Assembly: GCA_032595675.1 (NCBI GenBank)
Contig: JAVQMD010000002.1
Coordinates: forward strand, 620,001-684,000
Direction: 5' to 3'
Origin: Candidatus Electrothrix rattekaaiensis
Lineage (GTDB): Bacteria; Desulfobacterota; Desulfobulbia; Desulfobulbales; Desulfobulbaceae
DNA: 64,000 nucleotides
Shown here: positions 43,876-53,924 of the stretch, in pieces
Numbering within the stretch: position 1 is the first letter of the stretch
Layout of the letters: every line of letters starts with the position of its first letter
Notes under the pieces: model-generated
What the model was told of the DNA's origin: nothing
The model's database searches: none
What the model saw: the letters and a program-made list of their open reading frames with translations, nothing else
Position numbers and translations under genes: made by a program

Positions 43876-44694
43876 ATGAAGTTGCTTGTCTGTACGGACC
43901 TAGACCGCACCCTGTTGCCCAACGGCCCACAGGTAGAGTCGCCAGAGGCCCGACCAGCCTTTACTGTCTTGGCAGAGAATCCGAGCGTTCGCATCGTCTA
44001 TGTGACTGGACGGAGTACCCAGCTTACTGAAGAGGCCATTGAAGAATTCCAGTTGCCTTTCCCCGATGTCCTGATTGCTGATGTGGGGACGACGATCTGT
44101 CATCGTATACAGAGGAAATGGCAGCCTGACCGGAATTGGGAGGCCTTGCTTGGTCGGGAATGGTATCAGGTCAGCAATGGTTTGCCCGGCCTGCTGCTTG
44201 AGTTGCCTGGGCTGGAGATGCAGGAAGAAGAAAAACAGACTCGGTTCAAGCTCAGTTATTATGTGGGCGCGGATGTGGACCGGCAGCATCTTACCCGCTC
44301 AATCAACTCTATTCTGGCACAGCAAGAGATTCGAGCCTCGCTTATCTGGAGTCATGATGAGGTGGCTGATCAGGAGCTGCTAGATATCCTGCCAGCAGGT
44401 GCTGATAAATATCAGGCACTCCAGTTTCTTCGTCGCCAGCTGGGGTACCGGCTTGAAGAGATGCTTTTTTCCGGGGACAGCGGAAATGATCTTGAGGTGC
44501 TTTCCAGTGAGATTCCGGCAGTGTTAGTTGCCAATGCCCGACAGGACGTGGCGGAGAAAGCCCGGATGATGGCGGCGGCAGCCGGTAATGGAGCAAGCCT
44601 TTACTTTGCCCGTGGCGGGTTCCGGGAAATGAATGGCTGCTACAGTGCCGGGATTCTGGAAGGGGTGGCGCATTATTATCCTGAGATTTTTTGA
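43876..44694 (+). CDS. HAD-IIB phosphatase, sucrose-6-phosphate phosphatase-like
   Basis: 272 residues. Motif I CTDLDRTLLPN with nucleophile Asp at ~8 and the acid/base Asp two later, motif II VYVTGRS, motif III Lys in ADKYQALQFL, motif IV FSGDSGNDLEVL. Cap domain in the middle. Closest in pattern to sucrose-phosphate / mannosyl-3-phosphoglycerate phosphatases, suggesting a compatible-solute sugar pathway, but no glycosyl-transferase gene is adjacent. Good Shine-Dalgarno (AGGAGG) before the ATG. Confidence 0.88.
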   Translation: MKLLVCTDLDRTLLPNGPQVESPEARPAFTVLAENPSVRIVYVTGRSTQLTEEAIEEFQLPFPDVLIADVGTTICHRIQRKWQPDRNWEALLGREWYQVSNGLPGLLLELPGLEMQEEEKQTRFKLSYYVGADVDRQHLTRSINSILAQQEIRASLIWSHDEVADQELLDILPAGADKYQALQFLRRQLGYRLEEMLFSGDSGNDLEVLSSEIPAVLVANARQDVAEKARMMAAAAGNGASLYFARGGFREMNGCYSAGILEGVAHYYPEIF

Positions 44695-45122
44695 TCAGGT
44701 TGAGATTACGATAAAGGGCAGTTCGCCAAATGCCCGCGACCTGCCATAACCGTAGCCTTTTTTATAGTCCTCTGCTGTGCAATCACAATGTTTACCTTTG
44801 CACATACAGTGTCAGCCGCTTTGGAAAATGTCGCCAGCAACACAGAAGATATGATAAGCGCGAGACTTGGTAAAAAGACAAGAGATGTGTATTCTGATAT
44901 TTTCATCAGTTAATCCAAAATGGCACTGCTTGCGTTCAATTCACTTGCGTAAAAAATTTTTTTTAGTAAAAAATATTATTCCTGCCAACCTGTTAAATTT
45001 ACTAAAAAAGATGGTAATTAAATTTCTTTCAACTTAACGCGCTGAATTCAAAAGGAATACAAAAAAGAAACAACTCTATAATTATAATTATTCCCCCAGC
45101 CATCTCATCTCCTGCTCTCCCC
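44695..45122. other. Intergenic region with possible decayed exported-protein start
   Basis: 428 bp. On the minus strand 44906-44706 encodes 66 residues with a clear signal peptide (MKISEYTSLVFLPSLALIISSVLLATFSKAADTVCAKVNIVIAQ), then loses sense after ~50 residues, as in the first part of a long secreted protein broken by frameshift. The rest is AT-rich and without genes. Confidence 0.4.
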
Positions 45123-46898
45123 ATGACATCAATATACAGCCTCAGACAATACCTTGATATTCTCCGACGAGAAAACGAGCTCCTCGTTATCGACACCGTG
45201 GTTGATCCTTATCTTGAAATAGCGGAAATCCACCGCCGAGTCATTGCCAGCAACGGCCCTGCCCTGTTCTTCACCAAGGTCAAGGGATCCTCCTTTCCGG
45301 TGGTCACCAATCTTTTCGGTACCAACCGCCGTTTAGAACTGGCCTTCGGCACCAGACCTATGGATTTTGTCGCGGATTTGGTCAGGCTGGCGGAACAGGC
45401 CATGCCGCCGAGCCTATCCACGCTCAAACAGGCTGCACCGCTGGCTTTGCAGGCATTAAAGATCGGCTTGAAAAACGTCAAGCCGGGAGCCGCCCCAATT
45501 TTAGAGAGCTTGCAACAACCGGCCCGGATGACCGAGCTGCCCATGCTCACGTCCTGGCATTCCGACGGCGGGGCCTTTGTCACCCTGCCCCTGGTCTACA
45601 CCGAGCACCCAGACGGACACGGCCATAACCTGGGGATGTACCGTATCCACCGTTATGACGACACCAGCACTGGCATTCACTGGCAGATCCATAAGGGTGG
45701 AGGCTATCATTATTGCGCAGCAGAGCAGCAAAACCAGTCCCTGCCCATGACCCTGTACATCGGCGGCCCACCAGCCCTGATGCTCTCCGCCATCGCTCCG
45801 TTACCCGAAGATATCCCGGAGCTGATGCTGGCCTCCCTGCTTCAGGGAAAAAAATTGGGCATGACCAAGGATCCTCAGGGCGGTCATCGTTTGGTGGCGG
45901 AAACAGAATTTGCCATCAAGGGTATTGTCCCGCCCAAGCTCCGGCAAGCGGAAGGCCCGTTTGGCGACCATTACGGCTATAATTCCTTGGCCCATGATTA
46001 CCCGGTCTTTCAGACCACCCATCTTTATCATCGCAAGGACGCCATCTATCCGGCCACGGTGGTTGGGCGTCCCAAGCAGGAAGATTATTTTATCGGCGAT
46101 TTCCTCCAGGATCTCCTTTCACCGCTCTTTCCTTTGGTGATGAAAGGAGTGCAGCAACTCAAGACCTTTGGGGAGGCTGGGTTTCACTGTCTGGCTGCAG
46201 TCAAGGTCAGCAATCGTTATCCTCGCGAGGCCTTTGCCGCAGGCCTGCGCGTTCTCGGGGAGGGACAGCTTTCCCTGACCAAATTCCTTATCATCACGGA
46301 CGGCAGCCTTGATGTGGCTGATTTCGGCAAGCTGTGGACCTATATTCTGGAGCGCATCCAATGGGACAGGGATCTCTTTATCTTTGCCAATGTTTCCCAG
46401 GACACCCTGGATTACACCGGCCCCTCGGTAAATAAGGGTTCCAAGGCCATGATGATGGGATTGGGTGAAAAACGGCGTGACCTGCCAAGAGAATTCAGCG
46501 GCAGCCTGCCGCCGGGCTGTACCCATCCCGTGGTCTTTCTGCCCGGCACCTTGGTTGTTCAGGGGGATTCCTACGAGACCAACCCTGAACTGGGGCCGCA
46601 ACTTGCCGCCTGGGGAGGATCAGCCGACTGGCCGGTCATCCTGCTGGTGGATTCCGCTGCCGAAGCCACAGAAAGTATGCAGGAATTTATCTGGACCTTT
46701 TTCACCCGCTTTGAACCGGCTGCGGATATTCACGCGAAACACCAACAGGTCAAACGCTTTCACGTCGGCCTGACACCGCCCATCGTCTTTGATTGCCGCC
46801 TGAAGCCTTGGTACACTGAGGTGCTGGAGGTGGATCAGGCGACCAAGGAACTTGTGGACAGTAAGTATAACCGAATTATTCCAGCGCAGTTCAGATAA
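45123..46898 (+). CDS. UbiD-family decarboxylase, menaquinone-pathway type
   Basis: 591 residues, typical of the larger menaquinone-type UbiD proteins. Recognisable: LRQYLDILRRENELLVID, NLFGTNRRLELAFG, TGIHWQIHKGGGYHY (prenylated-FMN site), AEGPFGDHYGY with the catalytic acid cluster, and VVGRPKQEDYFIGD. It uses prenylated FMN to decarboxylate an aromatic acid; by length and motif the likely role is the futalosine route to menaquinone, the main quinone of anaerobic Desulfobacterota. Menaquinone assignment over another UbiD substrate is inference. Followed by a GC palindrome at 46907. Confidence 0.88.
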   Translation: MTSIYSLRQYLDILRRENELLVIDTVVDPYLEIAEIHRRVIASNGPALFFTKVKGSSFPVVTNLFGTNRRLELAFGTRPMDFVADLVRLAEQAMPPSLSTLKQAAPLALQALKIGLKNVKPGAAPILESLQQPARMTELPMLTSWHSDGGAFVTLPLVYTEHPDGHGHNLGMYRIHRYDDTSTGIHWQIHKGGGYHYCAAEQQNQSLPMTLYIGGPPALMLSAIAPLPEDIPELMLASLLQGKKLGMTKDPQGGHRLVAETEFAIKGIVPPKLRQAEGPFGDHYGYNSLAHDYPVFQTTHLYHRKDAIYPATVVGRPKQEDYFIGDFLQDLLSPLFPLVMKGVQQLKTFGEAGFHCLAAVKVSNRYPREAFAAGLRVLGEGQLSLTKFLIITDGSLDVADFGKLWTYILERIQWDRDLFIFANVSQDTLDYTGPSVNKGSKAMMMGLGEKRRDLPREFSGSLPPGCTHPVVFLPGTLVVQGDSYETNPELGPQLAAWGGSADWPVILLVDSAAEATESMQEFIWTFFTRFEPAADIHAKHQQVKRFHVGLTPPIVFDCRLKPWYTEVLEVDQATKELVDSKYNRIIPAQFR

Positions 46899-46906
46899 TG
46901 ACAGGT

Positions 46907-46930
46907 AGGGGCACGGCACGCCGTGCCCCT
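46907..46930. repeat. Intergenic palindrome AGGGGCACGG..CCGTGCCCCT
   Basis: 10-bp arms around CACG, exactly between the UbiD gene and the RluB-like gene. Member of the GTAGGGG family; nearly the same sequence stands at 50847-50874. May end the UbiD transcript. Confidence 0.8.
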
Positions 46931-46938
46931 TATTTTAT

Positions 46939-47643
46939 ATGGAAAGAATACAAAAAATTATAGCCCATGCAGGCATCTGTTCCCGGCGCAAGGCGGAAGA
47001 ATATATCGCCCAAGGCAGGGTCAAGGTTGACGGCAAGACGATCACCCAACCGGGACTCAAGGTTGATCCTGAGCAAGTCCTCATCACCGTGGACGGCAAG
47101 CCCCTCCGAGAAGAAAAAAAAATCTACATCCTCCTTCATAAACCCAGGGGCTATGTCACCACCATGTCCGACCCCCAAGGCCGCCCGATCGTTACAGATC
47201 TTCTCCCGGAAATACAAGAGCGCCTTTTTCCGGTTGGCCGACTTGATCTGGACAGCGAAGGTGCCCTCCTCCTGACCAATGACGGGGCACTAGCCAACCA
47301 GGTCCTTCACCCTCGTTTTGAGGTCAATAAAACCTACGAAGCAACAGTTCGCGACCTGCCCAAGCAATCTGATCTGCAACGGCTTGAACAAGGAATTGTA
47401 CTGGACGGTAAAAAAACTTGGCCCGCCCGACTCCGTGTCCTTAAAAAAAAGAAAGATGCCGCTGTCCTTGAGATCATAATCCACGAAGGGAAGAAAAGAC
47501 AGGTGCGAAAGATGTTCCAGGCGGTCGGTCATCCGGTTATTCGTTTAAAACGAACGGCCTACGGCAGGTTACGGCTGGAAAATCTGCAAGAGGGAAGATA
47601 CCGTTTTTTGGACGAAATTGATGTGAAAAAACTTTTTTTGTAA
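46939..47643 (+). CDS. rluB: rRNA pseudouridine synthase, RsuA/RluB family
   Basis: 234 residues. N-terminal S4 RNA-binding domain (MERIQKIIAHAGICSRRKAEEYIAQGRVKVDG), then the catalytic domain: YILLHKPRGYVTTMSDPQGR, catalytic Asp in GRLDLDSEGALLLTNDG, and EGKKRQVRKMFQAVGHPVIRLKR. It makes one pseudouridine in 23S (RluB) or 16S rRNA; the S4 start and lack of extension favour RluB, but RluE/F types cannot be excluded. Starts 8 bp after the palindrome. Confidence 0.9.
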   Translation: MERIQKIIAHAGICSRRKAEEYIAQGRVKVDGKTITQPGLKVDPEQVLITVDGKPLREEKKIYILLHKPRGYVTTMSDPQGRPIVTDLLPEIQERLFPVGRLDLDSEGALLLTNDGALANQVLHPRFEVNKTYEATVRDLPKQSDLQRLEQGIVLDGKKTWPARLRVLKKKKDAAVLEIIIHEGKKRQVRKMFQAVGHPVIRLKRTAYGRLRLENLQEGRYRFLDEIDVKKLFL

Positions 47644-47791
47644 AAAAAATTAAATATCCTCTTTACATCCAGAAAGATACCTGATTAACTATGATTAATA
47701 GTAATGATATTTAATGGTTTCCACTAAACTAATTTTTAACCCCTCGGCCTTGCACTATTGGCTGCAGGCCCTGCTGTGAAAGGGAGAAGGT

Positions 47792-48100
47792 ATGAATAAA
47801 TCAGAACTTATTGAGGCATTAGCCGAAAAAATTGAGCTGCCTGTACGCGAGACTGCCGCTATCACCAAGACCATCATTGATGCAATGAGCAATGCCTTGG
47901 TTGAGGGAGATTCCATTGAAATACGTGGATTCGGAAGTTTTACAGTCAAGCAGTACGGGGCCTACACAGGTCGTAACCCGAAATCAGGAGAAAAAATCAG
48001 CGTTGCCCCGAAAAAGCTTCCCTTTTTCAAGGTGGGCAAGGATCTGAGAGAGCGGGTGGATGCAGAAGCAAAGCCGCAGAGCAAGAAAAAGAAAAAATAA
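47792..48100 (+). CDS. HU/IHF-family DNA-binding protein
   Basis: 102 residues. MNKSELIEALAEK start, IEIRGFGSFTVKQY and TGRNPKSGEKISVAPKKLPFFK with the DNA-wrapping arm Pro (RNP), then a basic Lys tail (SKKKKK). Bends DNA as a dimer; the arm and length fit IHF-beta or HU. Shine-Dalgarno GGGAGAAGG just before the ATG. Monocistronic, convergent with rimO. Confidence 0.92.
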   Translation: MNKSELIEALAEKIELPVRETAAITKTIIDAMSNALVEGDSIEIRGFGSFTVKQYGAYTGRNPKSGEKISVAPKKLPFFKVGKDLRERVDAEAKPQSKKKKK

Positions 48101-48128
48101 GCCATCTTTTTTCTGCTCTTAGCGGATA

Positions 48129-49481
48129 TTAGCGAATAATTCCGCCAAGCAGATCGTAGGTATGCGCCTCGGTGATTTCTAGTGTGACGATATCACCGGG
48201 GCTTGCTGTTCCGTCGTTAATAAAGACACAGCCGTCAATATCCGGGGCCTGATACCTCGTTCGCCCTTCCAGCAATAGATCTGTTTCCCGACTGATCCCC
48301 TCCACGAGAACAAGCTCTTTTTTTCCTACATACTGTTGCAAGCGTTGGGCACTTATTTCTGCCTGTAGTTCCATAACTCGGGCAAAACGTTCCTCCCTAA
48401 GTTCCCTAGTCACCTTTTCCGGGAAGTCAGCAGCAATTGATCCCTGTTCAGCCTCGTAGGGAAAAACGCCCACATGATCCAATTGCCATCTTTGCAGACA
48501 ATCAAGTAATTTCTGCACGTCATCTTCTGTTTCTCCGGGAAAACCGACCATCATAGTGGTCCGCAAAGCACAGTTCGGAAGAATTCGACGAATCATAGTG
48601 ATGAGTTGCTCCAGATCCTGCTGCCCGTAACGGCGCCCCATTCTTTGCAGGACAGGGTCACTCACATGCTGAAAGGGAATATCCAGATAGGGAAGGATGC
48701 GGGGCTGTTCAGCCATGAGCTCAAGCAACTCCGAGGAGACTGAAGAGGGATAGAGATAGAGCAGACGAAACCAGGGGATATCAGTCTCAGTAAGAAGTTT
48801 CTTGAGCAACGAGACAAGGTTATCACCTGCTTTAAAATTATCTTGATCATCAAAATCATCACCGTAAGCGGTTAGATCCTGAGCAATCAGGGAAAGTTCC
48901 TTTACCCCGCCCTGCTCCAGGGACTTGGCTTCAATGATCAAATCCTGAATAGATCGGCTGCGGAGATCACCTCGTATCACCGGAATCATGCAGTAGGTAC
49001 AGCGATTATCACAGCCCTCGGTGATTTTGAGATAACTGCGAAAAAACGGGGTTGCCAGTCTGCGCGGCACGCTGCTGTCGGCAAGAAAGCAGGAAGGCCC
49101 TTGGAGAAAGAACGAAGAATTGCCCGGAGACCAGCCCTTCACCAGGGCCGCGATATCCTTTTCCTGGTCAATTCCGACAAAGAAATCCACTTCAGGGAGT
49201 TCCTCCTGCAAGTCTTTACCGTAACGCTGGACCATGCACCCGGTGACCACTAATTTTTTCGTCGGATCCTCCTGCTTATATTCGGCAAGGCGAAGGATTT
49301 CATCCACAGCCTCTTCCACTGCCGGACGAATAAATCCGCAGGTATTAATGAGGAGCAATTCCGCCTCAGCCGGATCCTCCACAGTAATATATCCTTCAAG
49401 CTCAAGGGAACCGAGCATCATCTCGGAATCGACCAGGTTTTTTGCGCAACCGAGGCTTGTCAGGTGCATCTTTTTCTGCAT
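48129..49481 (-). CDS. rimO: Ribosomal protein S12 methylthiotransferase RimO
   Basis: 450 residues from the ATG at 49481 (MQKKMHLTSLGCAKNLVDSE), with GAGAGA 8 bp upstream; an ATG two codons earlier also fits and the frame is open ~30 codons more, beyond the family start. MTTase domain with LGCAKNLVDSEMML, radical-SAM motif EGCDNRCTYCMIP near residue 155 and C-terminal TRAM domain. It adds a methylthio group to an Asp of S12 using two iron-sulfur clusters. Convergent with the HU gene, 28 bp apart. Confidence 0.95.
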   Translation of the reverse strand: MQKKMHLTSLGCAKNLVDSEMMLGSLELEGYITVEDPAEAELLLINTCGFIRPAVEEAVDEILRLAEYKQEDPTKKLVVTGCMVQRYGKDLQEELPEVDFFVGIDQEKDIAALVKGWSPGNSSFFLQGPSCFLADSSVPRRLATPFFRSYLKITEGCDNRCTYCMIPVIRGDLRSRSIQDLIIEAKSLEQGGVKELSLIAQDLTAYGDDFDDQDNFKAGDNLVSLLKKLLTETDIPWFRLLYLYPSSVSSELLELMAEQPRILPYLDIPFQHVSDPVLQRMGRRYGQQDLEQLITMIRRILPNCALRTTMMVGFPGETEDDVQKLLDCLQRWQLDHVGVFPYEAEQGSIAADFPEKVTRELREERFARVMELQAEISAQRLQQYVGKKELVLVEGISRETDLLLEGRTRYQAPDIDGCVFINDGTASPGDIVTLEITEAHTYDLLGGIIR

Positions 49482-49895
49482 TGTCATTATCTCTCTTGCT
49501 GTATCATCGACTATATTGCTTATTCCTGCTTCTTTAACCTTTAACGCGCTTTCCCGGTTGTCTGATTCCGCGATCATCACGGCGCAACAAAGCTTTATAA
49601 CGTCCTGTATGGCCTGTCAAGATTTTAATTTCATCCGGGCCGGTTGGCATAGTTTCGATGAGATGTTATGCTTAAGAGCTGTTGTTGCCGCATATGGAAA
49701 ATTCCTCGGCATTTCCAGTTCCGCACAGGGGCATGAAGAATAATTTATGAAGGTTACAGCAGAATTACTTTGCAAAAGCGATGTTTTTTTTATATCAATT
49801 ATTTTTGGGCTCAGCAGCCTGTGTTTTGTTCAGCACAGACAAAGGAGGTTTCCTCCTGTTAGCCTCTTTATGTGAACATCAAGATAACTACTCCT
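49482..49895. other. Intergenic region between rimO and argF
   Basis: About 400 bp between divergent genes. A frame on the plus strand to 49743 is the shadow of rimO. At 49843-49857 AGGAGG-TTT-CCTCCT forms a short hairpin around a Shine-Dalgarno-like sequence, 39 bp before the argF start, too far to serve it. Promoters of both genes must lie here, but none is sharp. Confidence 0.5.
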
Positions 49896-50816
49896 ATGAC
49901 TACCCACTTATTAACCCTTCAGGACTTTACCCAAATACAGCTCCAAGCCTTTCTTAACCGGGCAGCAGTACTGAAAAAAGAGAAACAAAACGGCCTGCGG
50001 CATCAGCAGCTTGCCGGAAGAAAGATATGTATGCTGTTTGAAAAGCCCTCAACAAGAACCAGGGTATCCTTTGAAGCGGCTATGTACGAGATGGGCGGTC
50101 AAGTTGTCTTTATGTCGGCCAAGGAAAGCCAGCTGGGCAGAGGCGAGCCTCTCAAAGATACAGCTCGGGTCTTGGCCCGTTACGTTGATGCCCTTGTGGT
50201 CCGGACCTTTGGTCAGGAGGTCGTAGAAGAGTTGGCTCATTATTCTGCTGTCCCGGTAATTAATGCACTGACCGACCTGCACCACCCCTGTCAGATTTTG
50301 AGCGATATTATGACCGTGATTGAACAAAAAGGTGACCCCAGCAAAGTCAAGATCGTCTGGATCGGGGACGGTAATAATATGGCCAATTCCTGGATTCAGG
50401 CAGCTTCTGTGCTCGGTTTTCCTTTGACCCTTGCCTGCCCAGCAGGGTATGATCCTGATCCAGCTATACTGAAGACTGCGCAACAGCGGGCAGAGCAACC
50501 GATTACCCTGTTGCGGGAGCCTGTAGAGGCAATGCAAGGAGCAGATGTGGTGAACGTTGATGTTTGGGCGTCTATGGGCCAGGAGGATGAGGCAGAAAAA
50601 CGACTTGATGTTTTCCAACCCTATCAGCTCAATCAGGCCCTACTTGAGCATGCGGCACCAGATGCCGTTGTTCTCCACTGCCTCCCGGCCCATCGGGATG
50701 AAGAAATCACCGAAGAGGTGCTGGAAGGCTCGCAATGTGTGGCCTTTGATCAGGCGGAAAATAAAATGCATATGCATAAGGCCATCCTAGAATATTTGAT
50801 GAACGGGATGGTGTGA
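49896..50816 (+). CDS. argF: Ornithine carbamoyltransferase
   Basis: 306 residues from the ATG at 49896 (MTTHLLTLQDF); the frame extends eight codons to a GTG. Carbamoyl-phosphate motif STRTRVSFEAAMYEMGG (~55), HHPCQ (~135), and ornithine motifs IGDGNNMANSW, HCLPAHR and the final YLMNGM. Forms citrulline in arginine synthesis. First of the argF-argG-argH series on this strand. Confidence 0.95.
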   Translation: MTTHLLTLQDFTQIQLQAFLNRAAVLKKEKQNGLRHQQLAGRKICMLFEKPSTRTRVSFEAAMYEMGGQVVFMSAKESQLGRGEPLKDTARVLARYVDALVVRTFGQEVVEELAHYSAVPVINALTDLHHPCQILSDIMTVIEQKGDPSKVKIVWIGDGNNMANSWIQAASVLGFPLTLACPAGYDPDPAILKTAQQRAEQPITLLREPVEAMQGADVVNVDVWASMGQEDEAEKRLDVFQPYQLNQALLEHAAPDAVVLHCLPAHRDEEITEEVLEGSQCVAFDQAENKMHMHKAILEYLMNGMV

Positions 50817-50846
50817 ACAGGCATCAACACGAGGGCCAACATCCTT

Positions 50847-50874
50847 GTAGGAGCACGGCGTGCCGTGCCCCTAC
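50847..50874. repeat. Intergenic palindrome GTAGGAGCACGG..CCGTGCCCCTAC
   Basis: 28 nt, imperfect inverted repeat between argF and argG; nearly identical to that at 46907 and of the same family as 2321. Confidence 0.75.
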
Positions 50875-50933
50875 CGCCTACCCGACTCAATATCCAGATC
50901 CCCTTTTATATAAAACAATAGAAAACAAACATC

Positions 50934-52130
50934 ATGAGTGTAAATAAAATAGTACTCGCCTATTCAGGCGGCCTGGACACCTCAGTCATTCTCAAATGGC
51001 TGGCAGAAGAATACGAATGCCCCATTATCGCCTACGCTGCTGATGTGGGCCAGAAGGAAGACTGGGACGCTGTCCGGGAAAAGGGCATGGCCACCGGTGC
51101 GGAAAAGGTAATCATCTCCGACCTGCGGGAGGAGTTTGTCCGCGATTACATCTTCCCCGCCTTTCGCGCTAATGCCATTTATGAAGGATCCTACCTCCTC
51201 GGCACCTCGCTGGCCCGGCCCATCATCGCCAAAGAACAGGTCCGCATTGCGGAACAGGAAGGCGCAAATGCGGTCAGCCACGGAGCCACAGGCAAAGGCA
51301 ACGATCAGGTACGTTTTGAACTGGGCTACCTGGCCCTGAATCCCAAACTACAGATCATAGCCCCTTGGCGTTTTTGGGATCTCAATTCCCGCAAAAAATT
51401 GGTCGCTTTTGCCAAGGAGCATAATATTCCCATCCCCACAACCAAGAAGAATCCCTACAGCTCAGACGAGAACCTCCTTCATATCAGTTTTGAAGGCGGT
51501 ATCCTGGAAGATCCTTGGAATGAACCGGAAGAGGGTATGTTCAAGCTCTCCGTATCCCCGGAAAAAGCCCCGGATGTCCCAACCTATATTGAAATGGATT
51601 TTGAGCAGGGTAACCCTGTGGCCATCAACGGTGAGCGACTGGGGCCGGTGGAGTTACTCACAGAGCTTAACCGCCTGGGTGGTGAAAACGGTATCGGTCG
51701 TTTGGATATGGTGGAAAACCGCTTTGTGGGTATGAAATCGCGCGGGGTCTATGAAACACCGGGCGGTTTCATCCTCCGGGAAGCCCATCGGGATCTGGAG
51801 ACCATCACCCTGGACCGGGAAATCCTGCGCATCCGCGACAGCTTGGTACCGGAATACTCCAAGCTGATCTATAACGGCTTCTGGTTCGCACCGGAGATGG
51901 CACTATTGCAGAAGACTATGGATGAAAGTCAGAAAACCGTGAACGGCACGGTTCGCCTGAAGCTCTACAAGGGGAACTGCATCCCGGTAGGCCGTAAATC
52001 AGACAACTCGTTGTATTCCGAGGCCCATGCCACCTTTGAGGAGGATGCGGTCTATGATCAGGCTGATGCGGGTGGTTTTATCCGGCTGAACTCCCTGCGT
52101 CTCCAGATTCAGGCTTTGAATCGGAAATAG
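50934..52130 (+). CDS. argG: Argininosuccinate synthase
   Basis: 398 residues, usual length. ATP pyrophosphatase P-loop [15 protein letters not shown] at the start, [16 protein letters not shown], and [19 protein letters not shown]. Joins citrulline and aspartate with ATP. Starts 118 bp after argF and is followed by a foreign-looking ATPase gene before argH. Confidence 0.97.
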   Translation: MSVNKIVLAYSGGLDTSVILKWLAEEYECPIIAYAADVGQKEDWDAVREKGMATGAEKVIISDLREEFVRDYIFPAFRANAIYEGSYLLGTSLARPIIAKEQVRIAEQEGANAVSHGATGKGNDQVRFELGYLALNPKLQIIAPWRFWDLNSRKKLVAFAKEHNIPIPTTKKNPYSSDENLLHISFEGGILEDPWNEPEEGMFKLSVSPEKAPDVPTYIEMDFEQGNPVAINGERLGPVELLTELNRLGGENGIGRLDMVENRFVGMKSRGVYETPGGFILREAHRDLETITLDREILRIRDSLVPEYSKLIYNGFWFAPEMALLQKTMDESQKTVNGTVRLKLYKGNCIPVGRKSDNSLYSEAHATFEEDAVYDQADAGGFIRLNSLRLQIQALNRK

Positions 52131-52157
52131 AGTCGATCCGAAAAGGAAAAAATAAAC

Positions 52158-53846
52158 ATGAAAATCCCTTACGGCGAGAGTGATTTCAAAAAGATCAGAA
52201 GGGGCAAGTATCTATATATAGATAAAACCGCCTACATACAGCAACTGGAGGAGCAGGGCAGCTTCAACATTCTGCTCCGCCCTCGCCGTTTTGGAAAGAG
52301 CCTGTTTCTTTCCACCCTCCTGTATTACTACGATACCAACCAAAAGGGTCATTTCGAGACCCTTTTTTCTAACCTGCACATCGGCGACAACCCGACAACG
52401 CTGAAAAACAGCTACCAAGTTCTGTTTATGGAATTCAGCGGCATCGCCGATACCGACGCAAAGGCGGTCGAGCAGGAATTCCGTATTGAAGTACAAAAAC
52501 GGCTGTGCGATTTTCTGCGCCGCTACGGATACCCTGCGGAGAGCCTGCAGCAGGTGAAAGCGGCTCCTTCAGCAGCCTCGTCCATGAAAATATTTTTTTA
52601 TTGGACAGTAGATGCAAATATCTACCTCATGATCGATGAGTATGATCATTTTGCCAATTCCATCTTGGGAACCAGTCTGGAACGCTTTCGGGAAATCGTC
52701 GGCAGGGGCGGTTTCATGCGCAGCTTTTATGAAACAGTCAAGACCGCAACTATGGAAGGTATTGTTGACCGTTTTTTCATCACCGGGGTTACCTCCATTA
52801 CGCTGGATAGTATGACCAGCGGGTTTAATATCGGCGAGAACATAACCCATCACCGTCTGTTTAATCAGGTGCTTGGTTTTACCGAAGAGGAGACCGAAAA
52901 CATTGTCGAGCCGCTGGCGCGGAACTGCTCTCTTGACCGAATTGCGCTTATGAACGACCTGAAGCAATGGTACAACGGGTATCTGTTTTCCGATGAGCGG
53001 ACGGAACGGGTGTATAATGCGGACATGGTGTTGTACTTTGCGAAGAATTTCAATAGGGAAACCTGCGCCTATCCCAAAGCGATGCTGGACGACAACATCG
53101 CTTCGGACTACAAGAAAATCATGCAGCTATTCGGGATCGGTGATCGGACTGCAAATTTTACAACGCTGGAAAAGCTGCTCACCAATGGAGAGATTATCGG
53201 CCTCCATAGCAGAAAGCTCTCTGCGGATAAAAAGTTCGAACAAAATGATTTCATCGCCCTGCTGCTCTACATGGGCTTTATAACTATTACCGGTACCTTG
53301 CTGAATCGGTTACGTTACGGTATTCCGAACTATGTTATCCAAAAACTCTATTACGATTATTTCAAAGAGGAGATCGAACAGCGAGCTCAAATCAGCATAC
53401 CAAAGGACGAAATAGAAAATGCTGTGGCTGAACTTGCCTTGCATAATAGCATCAGTCCGCTAACCGAAGAAATCGGCAAGGTGCTGGCCTTGTTTTCCAA
53501 CCGTGATTTCATGAACATGGATGAGAAGCACATCAAGGCTGTAATTCTGACCTTGTTATATCAATCGGAGGCGTATTTTATTCGCAGCGAACCGGAGGTG
53601 AACAATCGCTACCCGGATATTCTTTTGCTGGAACGTAGTCCCTTTGAACTGCCTAATCAGTTTCTCTTTGAACTGAAGTTCTGTAAGAAGAAAGACGGGA
53701 AAAAGGGATGGGAGCAAAAAAGGGAAGAAGGGGTCAGGCAGGTGCAGGGATATTTGGAGTTGGAGGATGTACGTTGTCTGGATAAGCTCAGGGCCTATCT
53801 GCTGCTGACTGATGGCTGCGAGATTGAGGCGATTGCGGTCAGGTGA
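52158..53846 (+). CDS. PF09820-type AAA-ATPase with PD-(D/E)XK nuclease domain
   Basis: 562 residues. N-terminal: YGESDFKKIRRGKYLYIDKTAYI, Walker-A-like RPRRFGKSLFLSTL (~42-55), Walker B IYLMIDEYDHFAN (~155), RFFITGVTSITLDSMTSGFNI. C-terminal ~190 residues: PDDEXK_9 fold with NRYPDILLLE and FELKFCKK as catalytic D..ExK. Such genes are spread in many copies in large anaerobe genomes and are suspected mobile or defence-related; real activity is unknown. It sits between argG and argH with no shared operon logic, so probably an insertion. Confidence 0.88.
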   Translation: MKIPYGESDFKKIRRGKYLYIDKTAYIQQLEEQGSFNILLRPRRFGKSLFLSTLLYYYDTNQKGHFETLFSNLHIGDNPTTLKNSYQVLFMEFSGIADTDAKAVEQEFRIEVQKRLCDFLRRYGYPAESLQQVKAAPSAASSMKIFFYWTVDANIYLMIDEYDHFANSILGTSLERFREIVGRGGFMRSFYETVKTATMEGIVDRFFITGVTSITLDSMTSGFNIGENITHHRLFNQVLGFTEEETENIVEPLARNCSLDRIALMNDLKQWYNGYLFSDERTERVYNADMVLYFAKNFNRETCAYPKAMLDDNIASDYKKIMQLFGIGDRTANFTTLEKLLTNGEIIGLHSRKLSADKKFEQNDFIALLLYMGFITITGTLLNRLRYGIPNYVIQKLYYDYFKEEIEQRAQISIPKDEIENAVAELALHNSISPLTEEIGKVLALFSNRDFMNMDEKHIKAVILTLLYQSEAYFIRSEPEVNNRYPDILLLERSPFELPNQFLFELKFCKKKDGKKGWEQKREEGVRQVQGYLELEDVRCLDKLRAYLLLTDGCEIEAIAVR

Positions 53847-53924
53847 CCATGCTTCAACAATCAACGGGAATTTTCAAGCGGCAGGGACAAGCGGCCTGCT
53901 CGGATTGACAGCAAGGAGAAAAAC

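Noticed and set aside
49843-49857. Translation-control hairpin for argF
   Set aside because: The AGGAGG in the hairpin is too far from the argF start to be its ribosome binding site; no leader peptide rich in Arg was seen.
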